Assembly (NCBI GenBank): GCA_032622095.1
Contig: CP136063.1
Location: 94,031,980 to 94,095,979 of the forward strand
Length of the DNA stretch: 64,000 bases
Reading direction: 5' to 3'
Source of the DNA: Siphonodentalium dalli
Lineage: Eukaryota; Mollusca; Scaphopoda; Gadilida; Siphonodentaliidae
In this document: piece after piece, positions 1 through 12,300 of the stretch
How positions within the stretch are numbered: position 1 is the stretch's first letter
Layout of the letters: every line of letters begins with the position of its first letter
Program-made: the position numbers and the translations under genes
Notes under the pieces: generated by a model
The model's database searches: none
What the model saw: the letters and a program-made list of their open reading frames with translations, nothing else
Told to the model about the DNA's origin: nothing

Positions 1-70
1 AAAAAATAGAATCTATGTGAAGAAGTTTCTAATCTATAGAAATTTGATAATAAAGAAACTTTCCAGAGAA

Positions 71-178
71 GATGAGGCCTAAGCAGAATGAGGTCCCCAG
101 AGGGTGAATTTAGTGATGGTAGCCTGCTTCTGCTTTCTGGGGACCTCATTCTGCAAATGACAGGCACACTAAACTCAG
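71..178. repeat. Family A palindromic element
   Basis: Inverted repeat with arms reading CAGAATGAGGTCCCCAGAGG and its complement around a short loop, just downstream of the SMCHD1 exon 6 donor. Similar copies occur at about 31078, 37835, 40910, 41208, 51095, 51380 and 59137. Confidence 0.8.
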
Positions 179-213
179 GCTTATAAATCTTGTGCAGTGA
201 ACGTAACACTAAC

Positions 214-352
214 TCTTGTTGAAGTTCCAATGAAGAAGATGGCTTGCTTCCCTCCGACACCGAAGTAAGATATGTCGCTGTTGAGAGATCGAGGCGCGTG
301 TGGTTTCTCTTCCACAATACTCTCGTCCCCTCCGTTGCTACTCTCGCTCCTC
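214..352 (-). CDS. SMCHD1: SMCHD1 exon 6 (ATPase motif III)
   Basis: Acceptor TTTTCATTAAG|G, donor ACAAGA|GTTAGT. Its leading G completes the phase 2 codon left by exon 5. After an acidic Ser/Glu-rich linker it reads [20 protein letters not shown], which is nearly identical to vertebrate SMCHD1 and contains the GVGGK lid motif of the GHKL fold. The next exon is outside the window. Confidence 0.94.
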
Positions 353-3300
353 CTTAATGAAAAGAATATTGGTGAAAGAGTAAGTCAAGCAAGAAATTGA
401 TGTTCTCCAACAGTCTCTCCTTGATAAAAAAGACAAAAAAATCCAATAAGGATTAACTGTAACCCCTTCTTAACTAGAGGTGGTCTGTCCCAATGGAACT
501 TATGATACCCCCACGGTAGCCAGTAATTCTGAATGTTGCAAACAATTTTATGTCGAAAAAGTGAGATAACTCCATAATAAAGTCTGACGGACCTCACAAT
601 CAGTTTCCTATGGAACTAAATATCTGTGCCTAGCTTCAAATAAATTTACCAAAAATGTAGGAATATATTAAGCTCTGACAAAGTTGAGTCTACAGCTCAA
701 CAGATAGATGCTCCAAAGGACGGAAAAACAGATGAACAAACAGATTCCTATATAACCCCCCGTAACTCATTGGGAGGGGGGGGTATAATAATTTGATTAA
801 AAAGACAAAAAACAATGAGAATAAAATTGCCACCCATTCTTAATAATTAAAAAGACCAAAAGTAAATGAGTGAATTGAGGAAGAAATAAAAGGTTCCTTA
901 GCCAAAGCTTCCCTGATAGGATGGCACCAATTAAGTACCCAACAATCTACCAAATATGAATTTTCAAGCATATGTGTTACCGTAGTAGGTTGTGCAATTA
1001 CATATACAGAATAGATGACTGCATAAAACAGGAAAGTGACACAATCCGTGTAAGTATGTATTGAATTTAAATGCTAATGACTGGTAATTGTGCATACATT
1101 AATTTTTTTGTGGTTTTCGTTTATGCCGTTAATTTTATTGTTGTTTGACTAATTTCCTAATCTGTATATTTCTAAACTGTATATTAGTAAAACCACGATA
1201 AAATTAACAGCACAAAAAAAACACTACAAAAAAATAAATGAATGCAAATTGACATTAAAAAGTCCAATGCAGTGATATGGTCTGAAGACATCTTAATGCG
1301 AAAACAAATCTGTTAACCCATCCATGACTGGAGCTTATTTAAATTTTGCGAAAACCCTGTGTCAATACATTCTCTTATATGTGCAAGTCTCACATAGGAA
1401 GCCTTCATATATAAGAGAATGCATTAGCTTAACAATATTTACCTTGAATTTGTAAGCCAGTGCATTCTCTTAATATATGCGAGGCTCCCTGAGAGACTCG
1501 CATATATAAGAGAATGCACTGGCACAGGATCTTTAATGCTGCACCAGCACGGCTCCTGCCATAAAAGGGGTAAAACATGATTTGTATATTTGATAAATGG
1601 GACCTTGGAAGCATTTATGTGTGCGAGAAATGAGAATATTGTTGATTGAATACTTACCCCTTTTTTTTATCTTTGCGATTGAATTTTGATAATCTGTAGA
1701 CAGCCCAGTTATTAAGTTCCCTTGGTGTCATTCCTTTGCCATTGTCCCTCACAACAACACAATTCTTGATGGGATTGGTACTATCGAGGAACTGAAAAAT
1801 AAATTTATGCTATGAAATATGCACCATGTAAGGTTGGTCAAATTTAGCATTAAATATTCAATATTTAAACTCCTCCATCCACTCACACTATGGAACCTGA
1901 ATGGAGGATAATGGTTGGTTGAAATCATGTTATGGAACAAAGCATGCTGGTCCCAACTTGTTTTTATATTGTATGGACACAACTTGCAACGGGATACGAG
2001 AATATCATTCAAAATGGGTGCTGAATTGCTCTTTTAATTTTCAAGTTAAGAGTAAATATAAGAATTGGATGTTTTTTTGTGGAGTTACTTTCTTGTCCCA
2101 TACAAAATATCAGACCAACATCCTTACTCTGTGAAACACAAGCAAATCAACATCCATTTCTTAACCCTTCCATGACTGGTGCATCCTGAAATTTTGCAAA
2201 ACCCTGTGCCATCTCTTATATGTGAGTCTCCCATAGTGAGCCTCACATATATAACAGAATGCATTGGCCTAACAATATTTACCTTAACCTTGTAAGCCAA
2301 CGCATTCTCTTATATAGGCGAGGCTCACTATGGGAGATTCGCATTTATAAGAGAATGCACTGGCACAGGATCTTCAATGCTGCAGCAGCGCAGCTACCAT
2401 CATGAAAGGGTTAATGAGCAGCTGGCCTTAAAATTCCCAATTGAACTTCACTGTTTTCGTAATTGTAAGGTCCCAGAACCATTCCCAAAATAACCCACGA
2501 TAATCCTTGAAAACAATTAGGTCTAGTGATAATAAATACACATAGTTTTCAATTGATATGGGAGTTATGCATACAGTAATGCTCTAAATAATCGACTCCT
2601 TAACCACAGCAGAATTATGGGTAACTTTTCAGGATTTAGTCTGAAATATGGCTTGTTGCCATTCATCGGAAAACTCTCAGTGAGAGCTTTCCCAAGATTT
2701 AGTCGGATTTCTCAGGATTTAGTCTGAAATATGGCTTGTTGCCATTCATTGGAAAGCTCTCAGTGAGAGCATTCCAATGAATGGCAACAAGCCATATTTC
2801 AGACTAAATCCTGAAAGGTTACCCATAATTCTGCTGTGGTTATGGAGTCGATTATTTAGAGCATTACTGTACATGTAAAAGATGTAAAGAGTACACATAT
2901 CTCAAAATGATGTTCTTTTGACTCAACTTTAAACATGGTGTATCTTTTCACTAAAATAAAACTCTAAAGTCAGATTCCAGTCAACAGGAGCTTCTTTAAC
3001 TAACAAATATCCCCCCCCCCAAGAACTCGGATAGAAAACTGTGGCTTTGTGAATAATAATCGTCAATAATAAAATCTAGTTTCATAGATTTTTTGTTGCT
3101 GTTCAGAAAGCACAACTTGCCACAAGTATAAACTATATCCAATACTGAGGAAACGAGAGGCCGATCACGATCGGCAGATGTTTAACCCATACCTTGGCGA
3201 TAGCGATCTTTTTATGAGTGCAAGAATATCAACAATTCACAGCGTACTATTATTTATTAGTTTCATAGTGGAATCAGACTTATTGAGCAACTTGCTCATT

Positions 3301-6300
3301 TAAACACAATAGGAACATGGATATGACATTCGATTTCAACCTATTAGGTCACTCCAACAGAGATACATGTATGTGTGATAGATTGATAAAGATAATTATG
3401 CCCAACCACAGTCAGACAGATGCACCATAGCTGTTAAAGACATAATAGTTACAATATTAACATTATAATAACTCTATTTATTTACTTCTTACAATGGAAC
3501 CTGAGTCATAACAGATTGTGTTGTTGTGTTAGCTGCATAGTAAAAGTTATGGGATGATTGAGATTAGAGACCAACAAACACCTGAACATCTATATAAGTG
3601 AGGGGTGTATAGATCTTGATATTAAATATGATTGATAATGGTTGGATATAAAATATTTTAATACAGAATTATCAGATAACTAAAGGAGAGATATGAGAAG
3701 GGTCAAATTGAAAATATTAGAGTCATAAAATTGGATCGCGTACAGTATACCTATGGTTAATTTTATTCTAAGCTGATCATTGGAAAGATACAATGTCTGT
3801 AACAGCAGAAATATTATTAAATGTTGGGTTAATATTCTCAAAACCATTCAATCAATGCCAAAATCTATACACTTGAAGAATGTGTCACGATCAACCTGAA
3901 TGAGATTATAAAAGTGATTGGGTGAAAAATATTTGACCAATAAGTCAGCTTCAAGAACACCAGAACCATTATTATTATCCTGCAGCCCAAATGCAATAGA
4001 GGGAATTTCAAAATAAGATATTTCCTCAAATGATGAATATTCAATTGGTGGCTTATAGAAATTCTTAGTGAACCTGGCCCAAGGCGAAAGAGATAAAATC
4101 TGCCTATCAGATATCATGTGTCTATGGAATAGGTTAATTTTAATCATGAAATACATGCAAGTGAAAAGTGGATCACGATCAACCTGGACATAGAATAGGA
4201 GAATGAACATATAATGTGTGGAGAAGGTTAATCATTTTCAATGACATCATATGATGGAACTAATGTGTGGATTAATTTTTTTCTCAAGATAAGACAACAG
4301 TGTCTCTGTAAACAACAATTCTCTAAACAGCCATGCTCTAGAACATCCTACAAATGGACAATGGACTATTTGTATTAATGCCATGAACATGTTTCAACAG
4401 GGGGGGGGGGGGGGGGTAAATTACTATTGCACACAAACTGGAGTAAAGAATCATCAATCACTTAAATTTGACAGCCCTGGGAGCAGCCAGTGATTTAGCA
4501 GTTAGTATCCAGTGTCATTCTCTGATTCCAATAAAGCAGATTACTGTGTAAAGTCATTTGTCTTAAAACTCCCACAGGGCATATAGGTAGTAAATTACTT
4601 GAATTATAAAGGGCCATAACTCTGTTAAAATATATCGGATCAAACCCAAATTTGAACTTGATCTGTATATCGGGGTGAGGACCACATGTACCAAATTTGG
4701 TGTAGATCAGATGAAAAATGTTTTGAGTCATAGCAGCTTGCGTGAGTTCTAAGTAAACATAAGTTTGAAAAGGGTTAATTAAATGATACCAAAAACCATA
4801 CAGATAAAGAACGTGCTAAGAAAAACCTAGGTAAGAAATATGAGGCATATCAGAAGAAAACAGTTTGACTTAGATGCATCAGATAGCATTTGTGTGCAGG
4901 GTTAATTATTTTCTAAACCGATCAACCAATCAATACCAAAAACTATACAGGTGAGGGGTGTGTCATTATAAACCTACATATCAAATATGAAAAAAATCGG
5001 ACAAAAAAATACTTTGGTTACAGCATCGGATAGCTCATGCCTATGTGCGGATGCAAAGTGCTAATAATTTCTAAACCGATCAACCGATCGATACCAAAAA
5101 CTATACAGGTGAGGAGTGTGTCATCATAAACATGCAAATAAAATTTTAACAAGATCCGATAAAAAATATTCAAGTAAAAGAATCGGATAGCAAGTGTCTA
5201 CGGACAGACGGACGGACAGACGGACGGACGAACGACGGATGGTTGATCCGGACGTCGGCATTATGTGTACCATACATGGTATGGGTACACATAAAAATGT
5301 ATCACCAATAAATAAATGCCAACAATAATTCCCTCTTTGTGCTTTGGCTCATGTTGTGCCTCCTGTGTGTGCTTTGCATACATTTTGATTGCTTAAACAT
5401 TTGGATTATTAAAAAATAATTAAATTTTTTTTTTAATTAATTTAATCAATTTAAATTTTTGTTAATTAAATTTTTTTAAATCAATTTTTTAAAAGCTAAC
5501 ACCAGGCTACCCCGAGACACCACACCAAATTTTGTTGAAATCGGTCCAGGGGCCTGTGAGAAAAATCTGAACACACAGATCTTACTCCTTTATAAAATAC
5601 TAGAAGGTGACCCGACTTCGTCCAGGCTTTGACCTTGAATTGTCTATTTTGAAGGCCAAGGTCAAGTGGGGTCACGATTTGACCCGTCAAAAATACTGCC
5701 CGAACAAAAGTACCCGACAAAAGTACCCGTCGAAATCCATCCGGTTTTACCCGATTTGACCTTGAATTGATCATTTTGAAGGTCAAGGTCAGGTCGGGGT
5801 CACGATTTGACACGTCCAAAACACCCAGTGGACAAAAGTAACCCTATGTATAAACTTTCGTCAAAATACCATCAAAATTGGCGATTTGACCTTGAATTGA
5901 CCCGATTTCAAGGTCAAGGTCACGTTGCATGGGCAAATGGATATGCTTATGAGTCTCCCCATACGAAAGTACCCCCACATACCAAGTTTCATCGAAATCC
6001 CGTGATATTCGGGCGTTTGACCTTGAAATGATCAGATTTCAAGGTCAAGGTCACACGGGCAAATTAATAGGTTTATGCCACTCCCCGGCCAAAAATACAC
6101 CCACATACCAAGTTTCATCGAAATCCCGTGATATTCGGCGTTTGACCTTGAAATGACCCAATTTCAAGGTCAAGGTAGTCGCACGGGCAAATCAATAGGC
6201 CTATGTCACCCCCCGGCCGAAAATACCCCCACATACCAAGTTTCATCGAAATCGGGTCGGCCGTTTTCGAGTTCATCGATTACACACACACACACAAACA

Positions 6301-9300
6301 GATCTTCCAAAATATATAATAGATAGAAGACAATAACTACTTTGTTCCACATTATTCTCTGTTCCCACAAATTGATTTTTCCAGACCACTTTTATCTCCG
6401 GAATCAGCATATACACAGAATGCAGCTTTGAGTTCTGGCCATCCGCGATGGCACTAGTGACGAACTTATTAACGCACTAGCAATGAACCTATTAACACAC
6501 GTTTTGTTCTGTGTTTATTTTCTTCACCCATCCTAGAATCTGAGCTGCTTTATTTTATAGTTGAGGGGAACTTCATTTACGTCATGTGACGTCAATGAGA
6601 TTTGTGAATATGGAACAGCAAGAACAATGTAATTCTAGGAACAAGAATGTAATAAAAGCAGTTCTACACAGGGAGATAACCCACCAGTCTTAAGTTTTGT
6701 TCGAGAGTAAACTTAGCAGTCTTCACTTTATTAGTCTGTCGTTAAAATTACCTGCAGTTTTATACAGAAAGATAACCCACCAGTCTTTAGTTATGTACGG
6801 GATGTAACTTACCAGTCTTAAATTTATTATTCTGTCGCTAACAAAATACCTGCAGTTTTTGTACAGGAAAATGACCCACCAGTCTTGGGTTTTTGTAAAA
6901 GAAAATAACTCACCAGTCGAAACTATTATTTTGTTGCGAAAATTTTCTGCAGTTTTACACAGGAAGATAATAACCCACCAGTCTTGAGTTTTTGTAGAGG
7001 AAGATAGATAACTCACCAGTCTCAACTCGATTATTCTGTCACCAACATTATTTGCAGGTACCATGTAGAGAGTTATCGATTAACTCAGCAAATGCATATG
7101 CTGCAAGAAATATTAAACATTATCAAATGCACATGCTGCAAAAATAATAAACATTATCTTGCAATATTCTATCACATGCATGACTTATTAGACGTTATAT
7201 GTTCAAAGTCAATAAACAAAATGGTGTTGGATCGTTCATATTTTCACGGAAATGTGTCAATTGAATGAATGGACTAAAGTAGTAGGTTTTGGTTTTTCTA
7301 CAAAGAAGACATTGATGTAGGCGTTGTTCAAAAGAAACTTCTATACCATGCCCAAAACACTGTCGAATTGGGCTTATGTAATGGAAAAAATACATTGTTG
7401 TCAATTTAAAGTGATGTAAAACACTCCGGTTGGGTGATCAAATAGAAATGAAAAATAATCTTGCTCAAAGTAGTTATTTTTAGGAATATTAATCCAAATT
7501 TACAACAAACACCATCAGTCATATATATTTATTAAATGCAATGAGTATCGATGGCGAAATCATTTGCGTTAGTTTATCAGCGATTGTTGCATCCCGAATC
7601 GAGATGTAAATATTTACAATTGAGCATAGTTCAGACGGTGTTTTGTATGGAGTTGTATGGTCGATTTCTTTGAGATTTTGGGTGATGTTAGTAGAATGCT
7701 ACATTCCCTCAGTTGGCATAGCACCTGAATACTAATTTATCAGTTTCCCGCACCCAAACAAGTACATAATATGTCTTTAATATGGTATTTAGCTCATTTT
7801 AGGAGCAGGATTCATGCTGTCGGTGGCCAAATTGGCCAATTCTTTTGGAAATTTCATTAGACCAAATGTTTTGGCCAAAAAAGTTTCAAGGCTATAGTCA
7901 GCAATCACCTCTCAAATTATCATCAGATCTCCATGAAATCCTGAATACATTAACATGTAGAAGGGTGTACATGTACTTTCTTAATCAAATGACAATACTT
8001 TATTGCTTTGTGGTTTCAAAATAAGACAACGTAGGCGAATCAGTGCTAATTTATGTTGATATACCAGGGTTTCCGCCAGGCCGGCTGCAGGTCCGTCCCA
8101 CGGACCCATTCCCCCCGTCGGTTGTTGCATGAAATCCCTCTCACACACAAATAAATGACGCTATTAAAAACTTTTTCAATCTTGTCTGTGTCGACAGGCT
8201 ATATATCTACACTTATTTTTATTAATATTGACAAAATGAAATCGACACAGTCCATCTCCCGATAAAAACAATATGAAAGAGCGTGTCAAATAGCGACATT
8301 ATTGAGAACACCATTCATTTGAGCCATCTTACATGCATGGAGGATAAACACGAACACATACCCCCCCCCCCCCCCCCCCCCACCCCCCCCCCCAATATGG
8401 AGATAATTTTCAAGGTACGGTCAATAATAGTTTAGTTGTCCAGCCTGGGTCCCCAAGCACAATAATCAACGACGCACATGTTCACATTTCCCGCCAAAAA
8501 CTCAATTATATTTTATAACACATTGGCTAAAACTCTGTTCTATAGCTGCGGTCATCAGTCGTTGGACTAATACCTACAATTGAACAAGCTACGCGTTCCG
8601 GGTAAAAAAATTCTCTACCATTCGTATTTCGCCACTATAAATATCTCCTGCAGTATGTTGTCACTGCGCACAAATAGTTTTATGATTGACAGAATATATA
8701 ATCCTGTCAGTTTCATTTTCACGGACGCTACTTGAAATTCTAAGAAATACGTTATTCAATTCTCCTTGCTAGGTATTATTGGTCAATGCGTAAATGCTTT
8801 TTAGTGTTTATATTCATTATACCTGTTGGAATCTTATTGTATGTTATAAATTTGTAAACACTGTATTAAACTTGTAGCTCGTTCATGTACATGTATATAG
8901 TCTTCAATCAGACGGCTGTCTTATGTACGTAATTAAATGACTAACTATTTGGATACCATCAACAGAATTAATGCACCCACGGAAATGATCGACTTGCATA
9001 ATACATGTAGCTTTGTGGCACACTCAGGTGCAAGGAAATAGCTTCTTTTCAGTGTCAAATAAAAAAAAATTCGCCCAACGGGACGAACCATGGTCATCCC
9101 GTTGCGTTATGTGTTTTCCCAATACGGACTCATTAATTGCCCCCTGGCGGAAACCCTGGATATACATTGGTGGCTAGACCTATTTCAGCTTTTTCTCTAC
9201 ACATTTCCATTATCACTTTTGCCAAACTCAAAATGTATCAGTTATTTTTGTGCATGTTTCTTAATACTTTTATTTTTAATTTTGTTTTTTTCAATGATCC

Positions 9301-12300
9301 TATTTGGGTTTTGAATTTGGCCAATGTTTCTGAAAAATGGCCAAAAAGAATCAGAAATGGCAAAAAAAATTGCCAAAAAAATTGCCCCGCCAAGCATGAA
9401 TCCTGCATAGGAGTAGCAGTATCACGATGGACTCATAAGAAGCTAACAAATTATTGTTCTTTTTAATATCAAAAGGGCTACTTTTTTACAGAAATGCATA
9501 AATGTACTTACGTAGTGGGTTCTGTCCTTCTGAGGCATAGTACTCATACATGCCACCCTTGACAATGGTGTCGTAATGTGGTAGATAGTTAACCCTTTCC
9601 TGTGCTGGTGCACACAGATCTTGGTCAATTCTATTGAGGACATACAGTGTATCAGAATGATCAATGTTATCTGCAAGAAAAAGTAATTTATAAAAAAATT
9701 CATCTCATGAAATGATTAGAGATAGAGGTGCTGTTCAGTTCCTGATAAAAGATACTAAGAAGATATAACTTAATGATGTTTCATATACACAGAAAATGAA
9801 ATATAATGAGAAGTTAAAATGCACCCTCGTCACCCCAAAATATTTTTGGCATGTTAACCCTTTCTATACTAAATGGATTCTCCCACTTAGTTATAATATA
9901 ATATATTGGAATGGTCTATTATTCATTTCAAGGGGTGTTTAAGTAATAAAAGCAGATGACAGACCAAAAAAAATCAGAATACAAAAACGGAAGATTGATA
10001 TTCATTGGTGGGAAATGTTCAGATAATAAGTTCAACATATGTTTCAACAACTTGTTTGTTGAACTTTCTATCTGAACATATCCTAAGGGAACTACCCATC
10101 AATGAGTATTTAGCACAGAAAGAGTTAATACAGGAAGCACAGGTACTTTTTGTTTTGGCATAAGGCCTAAAAATAAAAGATATTTGTTTCCGCTAACCTG
10201 ACAACCCTATTTTGTACTGCAGAGTTTATGTATGATATGACTTCAATTTTTCTGTGTGACTATGTACCTACTTCATCATATTAATTACAAATAAAGATAC
10301 AATGGTTTGTGAATGAGTTGATTGTTTCTTTACACACTGTATTGACCAGGTTGTTGGTGCTTGGGAGTAAAAAATTGGGATTGTGGAAATAATTGGAAAA
10401 TATTGAAGAAAAAATGTTTTACCGACACTATTTTTAAAAGTCCATTAGCGAAAACAAAGTGTTTTTTTAAGGCCCAAGTGGCACAAAACAACTAACTTGG
10501 TTGTTTTCCTATAACCTAGCCTAAAAATTGAAACTAAGTCATTATAACTACTCTCAGTCTCCAAATAAAAGTGCAGGCCCAAAAATAGTGCAGGGGGGGG
10601 GGGGGGGGGGGGGGAATCCATTGAAAGTTAATAAAAGTGCAGACCCAAATAATAGTGCAGGAGGAACTCTTAGCAAAACATGAACATAATTATGTTTAAA
10701 CAAATTATTTGTATAGTCCAAGTAGGTCAAGTATAGGAATCAACATAGATTGTGTCATGTGGTGTTTTATTCAATATTTAAATGTTCACATGTATGCCAT
10801 ATACTTGAATACCGGTATGTACATGCATAAAGTTATAAGCTCATCATTTTGATATCAGAATCATATAGAAATCTTGAGTTTGTGCTGATTTCAATTTTCA
10901 TACTAGTAAAGTAAAGTTCTAGCTTACCCCAGGTTGAATCATCCTTAATTTCATCTCGGCCGGTAGTGGCAATAACAAAATTGTCTCCAGCCCGGATTTT
11001 GAGACCCTGGAATGAAACCAAAGAAGTACTAAAATTTTCACTGAGGCAAAGAATTTGAGAATTCATAAACATAGAGAGTGGTCTAGTTGCTACGGTATCC
11101 AATTTCAAATTGTTGTAAACACAGCAAAGTGAGTTTCTCTACAGTGGGCAGCCTATCTGGGAACAGTCAATTGGATTACAGGAAATAAATGTTTTTAAAG
11201 CCTGCATAGTAGCAGTATCCAATATGACAACTCCTTCTATGTGAGCATGAGCATTGAGTCAGTTGTGCAAATAAGTGACTGACAAATTTATATCAGTGCT
11301 TTGAAAAATACCACCAGCAGAGTAGACACAATCATTCTTACAAGTAACATCCTCAGCCACCAAAGACTAGTGTTGAAACGATTAGTGAATTTCAGAGTCG
11401 ACTAGTCGAGACCCAAAAGTCGCGTTGCGTCGACTAGTCGGTACCCGATATCAAAACTTTCAAACATAACATGGTACGGAAAATTCGTCGTACATGGCGT
11501 ACACTGATGACTGATGCAATGACTGTCTATTGCGTAGCGCATTTCCCTGCATATATATACATCAAGAGTATGCTGTATAATTGTGTTTATCAGCGATTTG
11601 GTGCTACAAATCAGAGTGAAGTTTTCAGAATATCCTTCAATTTTCAAACCCATACTTTTATTTTGTCCCCTATTCTTATTTTACTTTGGGATATATTCCA
11701 CCCCACACTTTTATTCCGCACCCTTCTTTTACTTGAATCCCAGTCCTTCGAATTTGGAAAACGTAGGTTCGCGATATATTGCTCGGAGCTTTTGGGATTT
11801 GCGCGCACCTTTTTTGAGGGAGCACAGTTCAAATTAACATCGATGAAATTATTACTGAATAAAGACAAACACAAGTATAATGGTATACACATGTTTAATT
11901 CCAAGTGTGGCAACAGAAACAGAAATAAAAACATTTGTTTATATTGTACAATAGTCCACATGATAATAACATCAACAATCCGGCAATCCCGGTGAATCTG
12001 ATCATGGAAATTATTCGATTGGCGATTATCGCAATACGATAGGGGAACACATTGTGCGTAACGTAACTATCACAAGTATAACGTACTCTGATAACATCGC
12101 CAGTTTCATGGTTCAGAAATTTTAAACAAATCATCTTCGGCATGTTTTATTTTATGTTTATGAAAAAGAATAATAAATGAGGCGATATATATATAACAAC
12201 AAACAGAATCAAATTAGCCATTTTCCTGTGAAACCCAGCTAGGTACAAAAATTGGTGATATCTGAGTACGAATGTCGGAGTGTTCCCCTATCGTATTGCG

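Noticed and set aside
3848-4210. 120-codon minus-strand frame
   Set aside because: A reading through diverged tandem repeat units; motifs recur with the repeat period.
9590-9620. GTTAACCCTTTCCTGTGCTGG, resembling a family C or D end
   Set aside because: It lies inside SMCHD1 exon 3 and encodes conserved residues; the likeness is a short chance match.
11471-11995. 174-codon open frame on the plus strand
   Set aside because: Composition is like translated AT-rich intron, overlapping frames are open on both strands, and no domain or splice context supports it.
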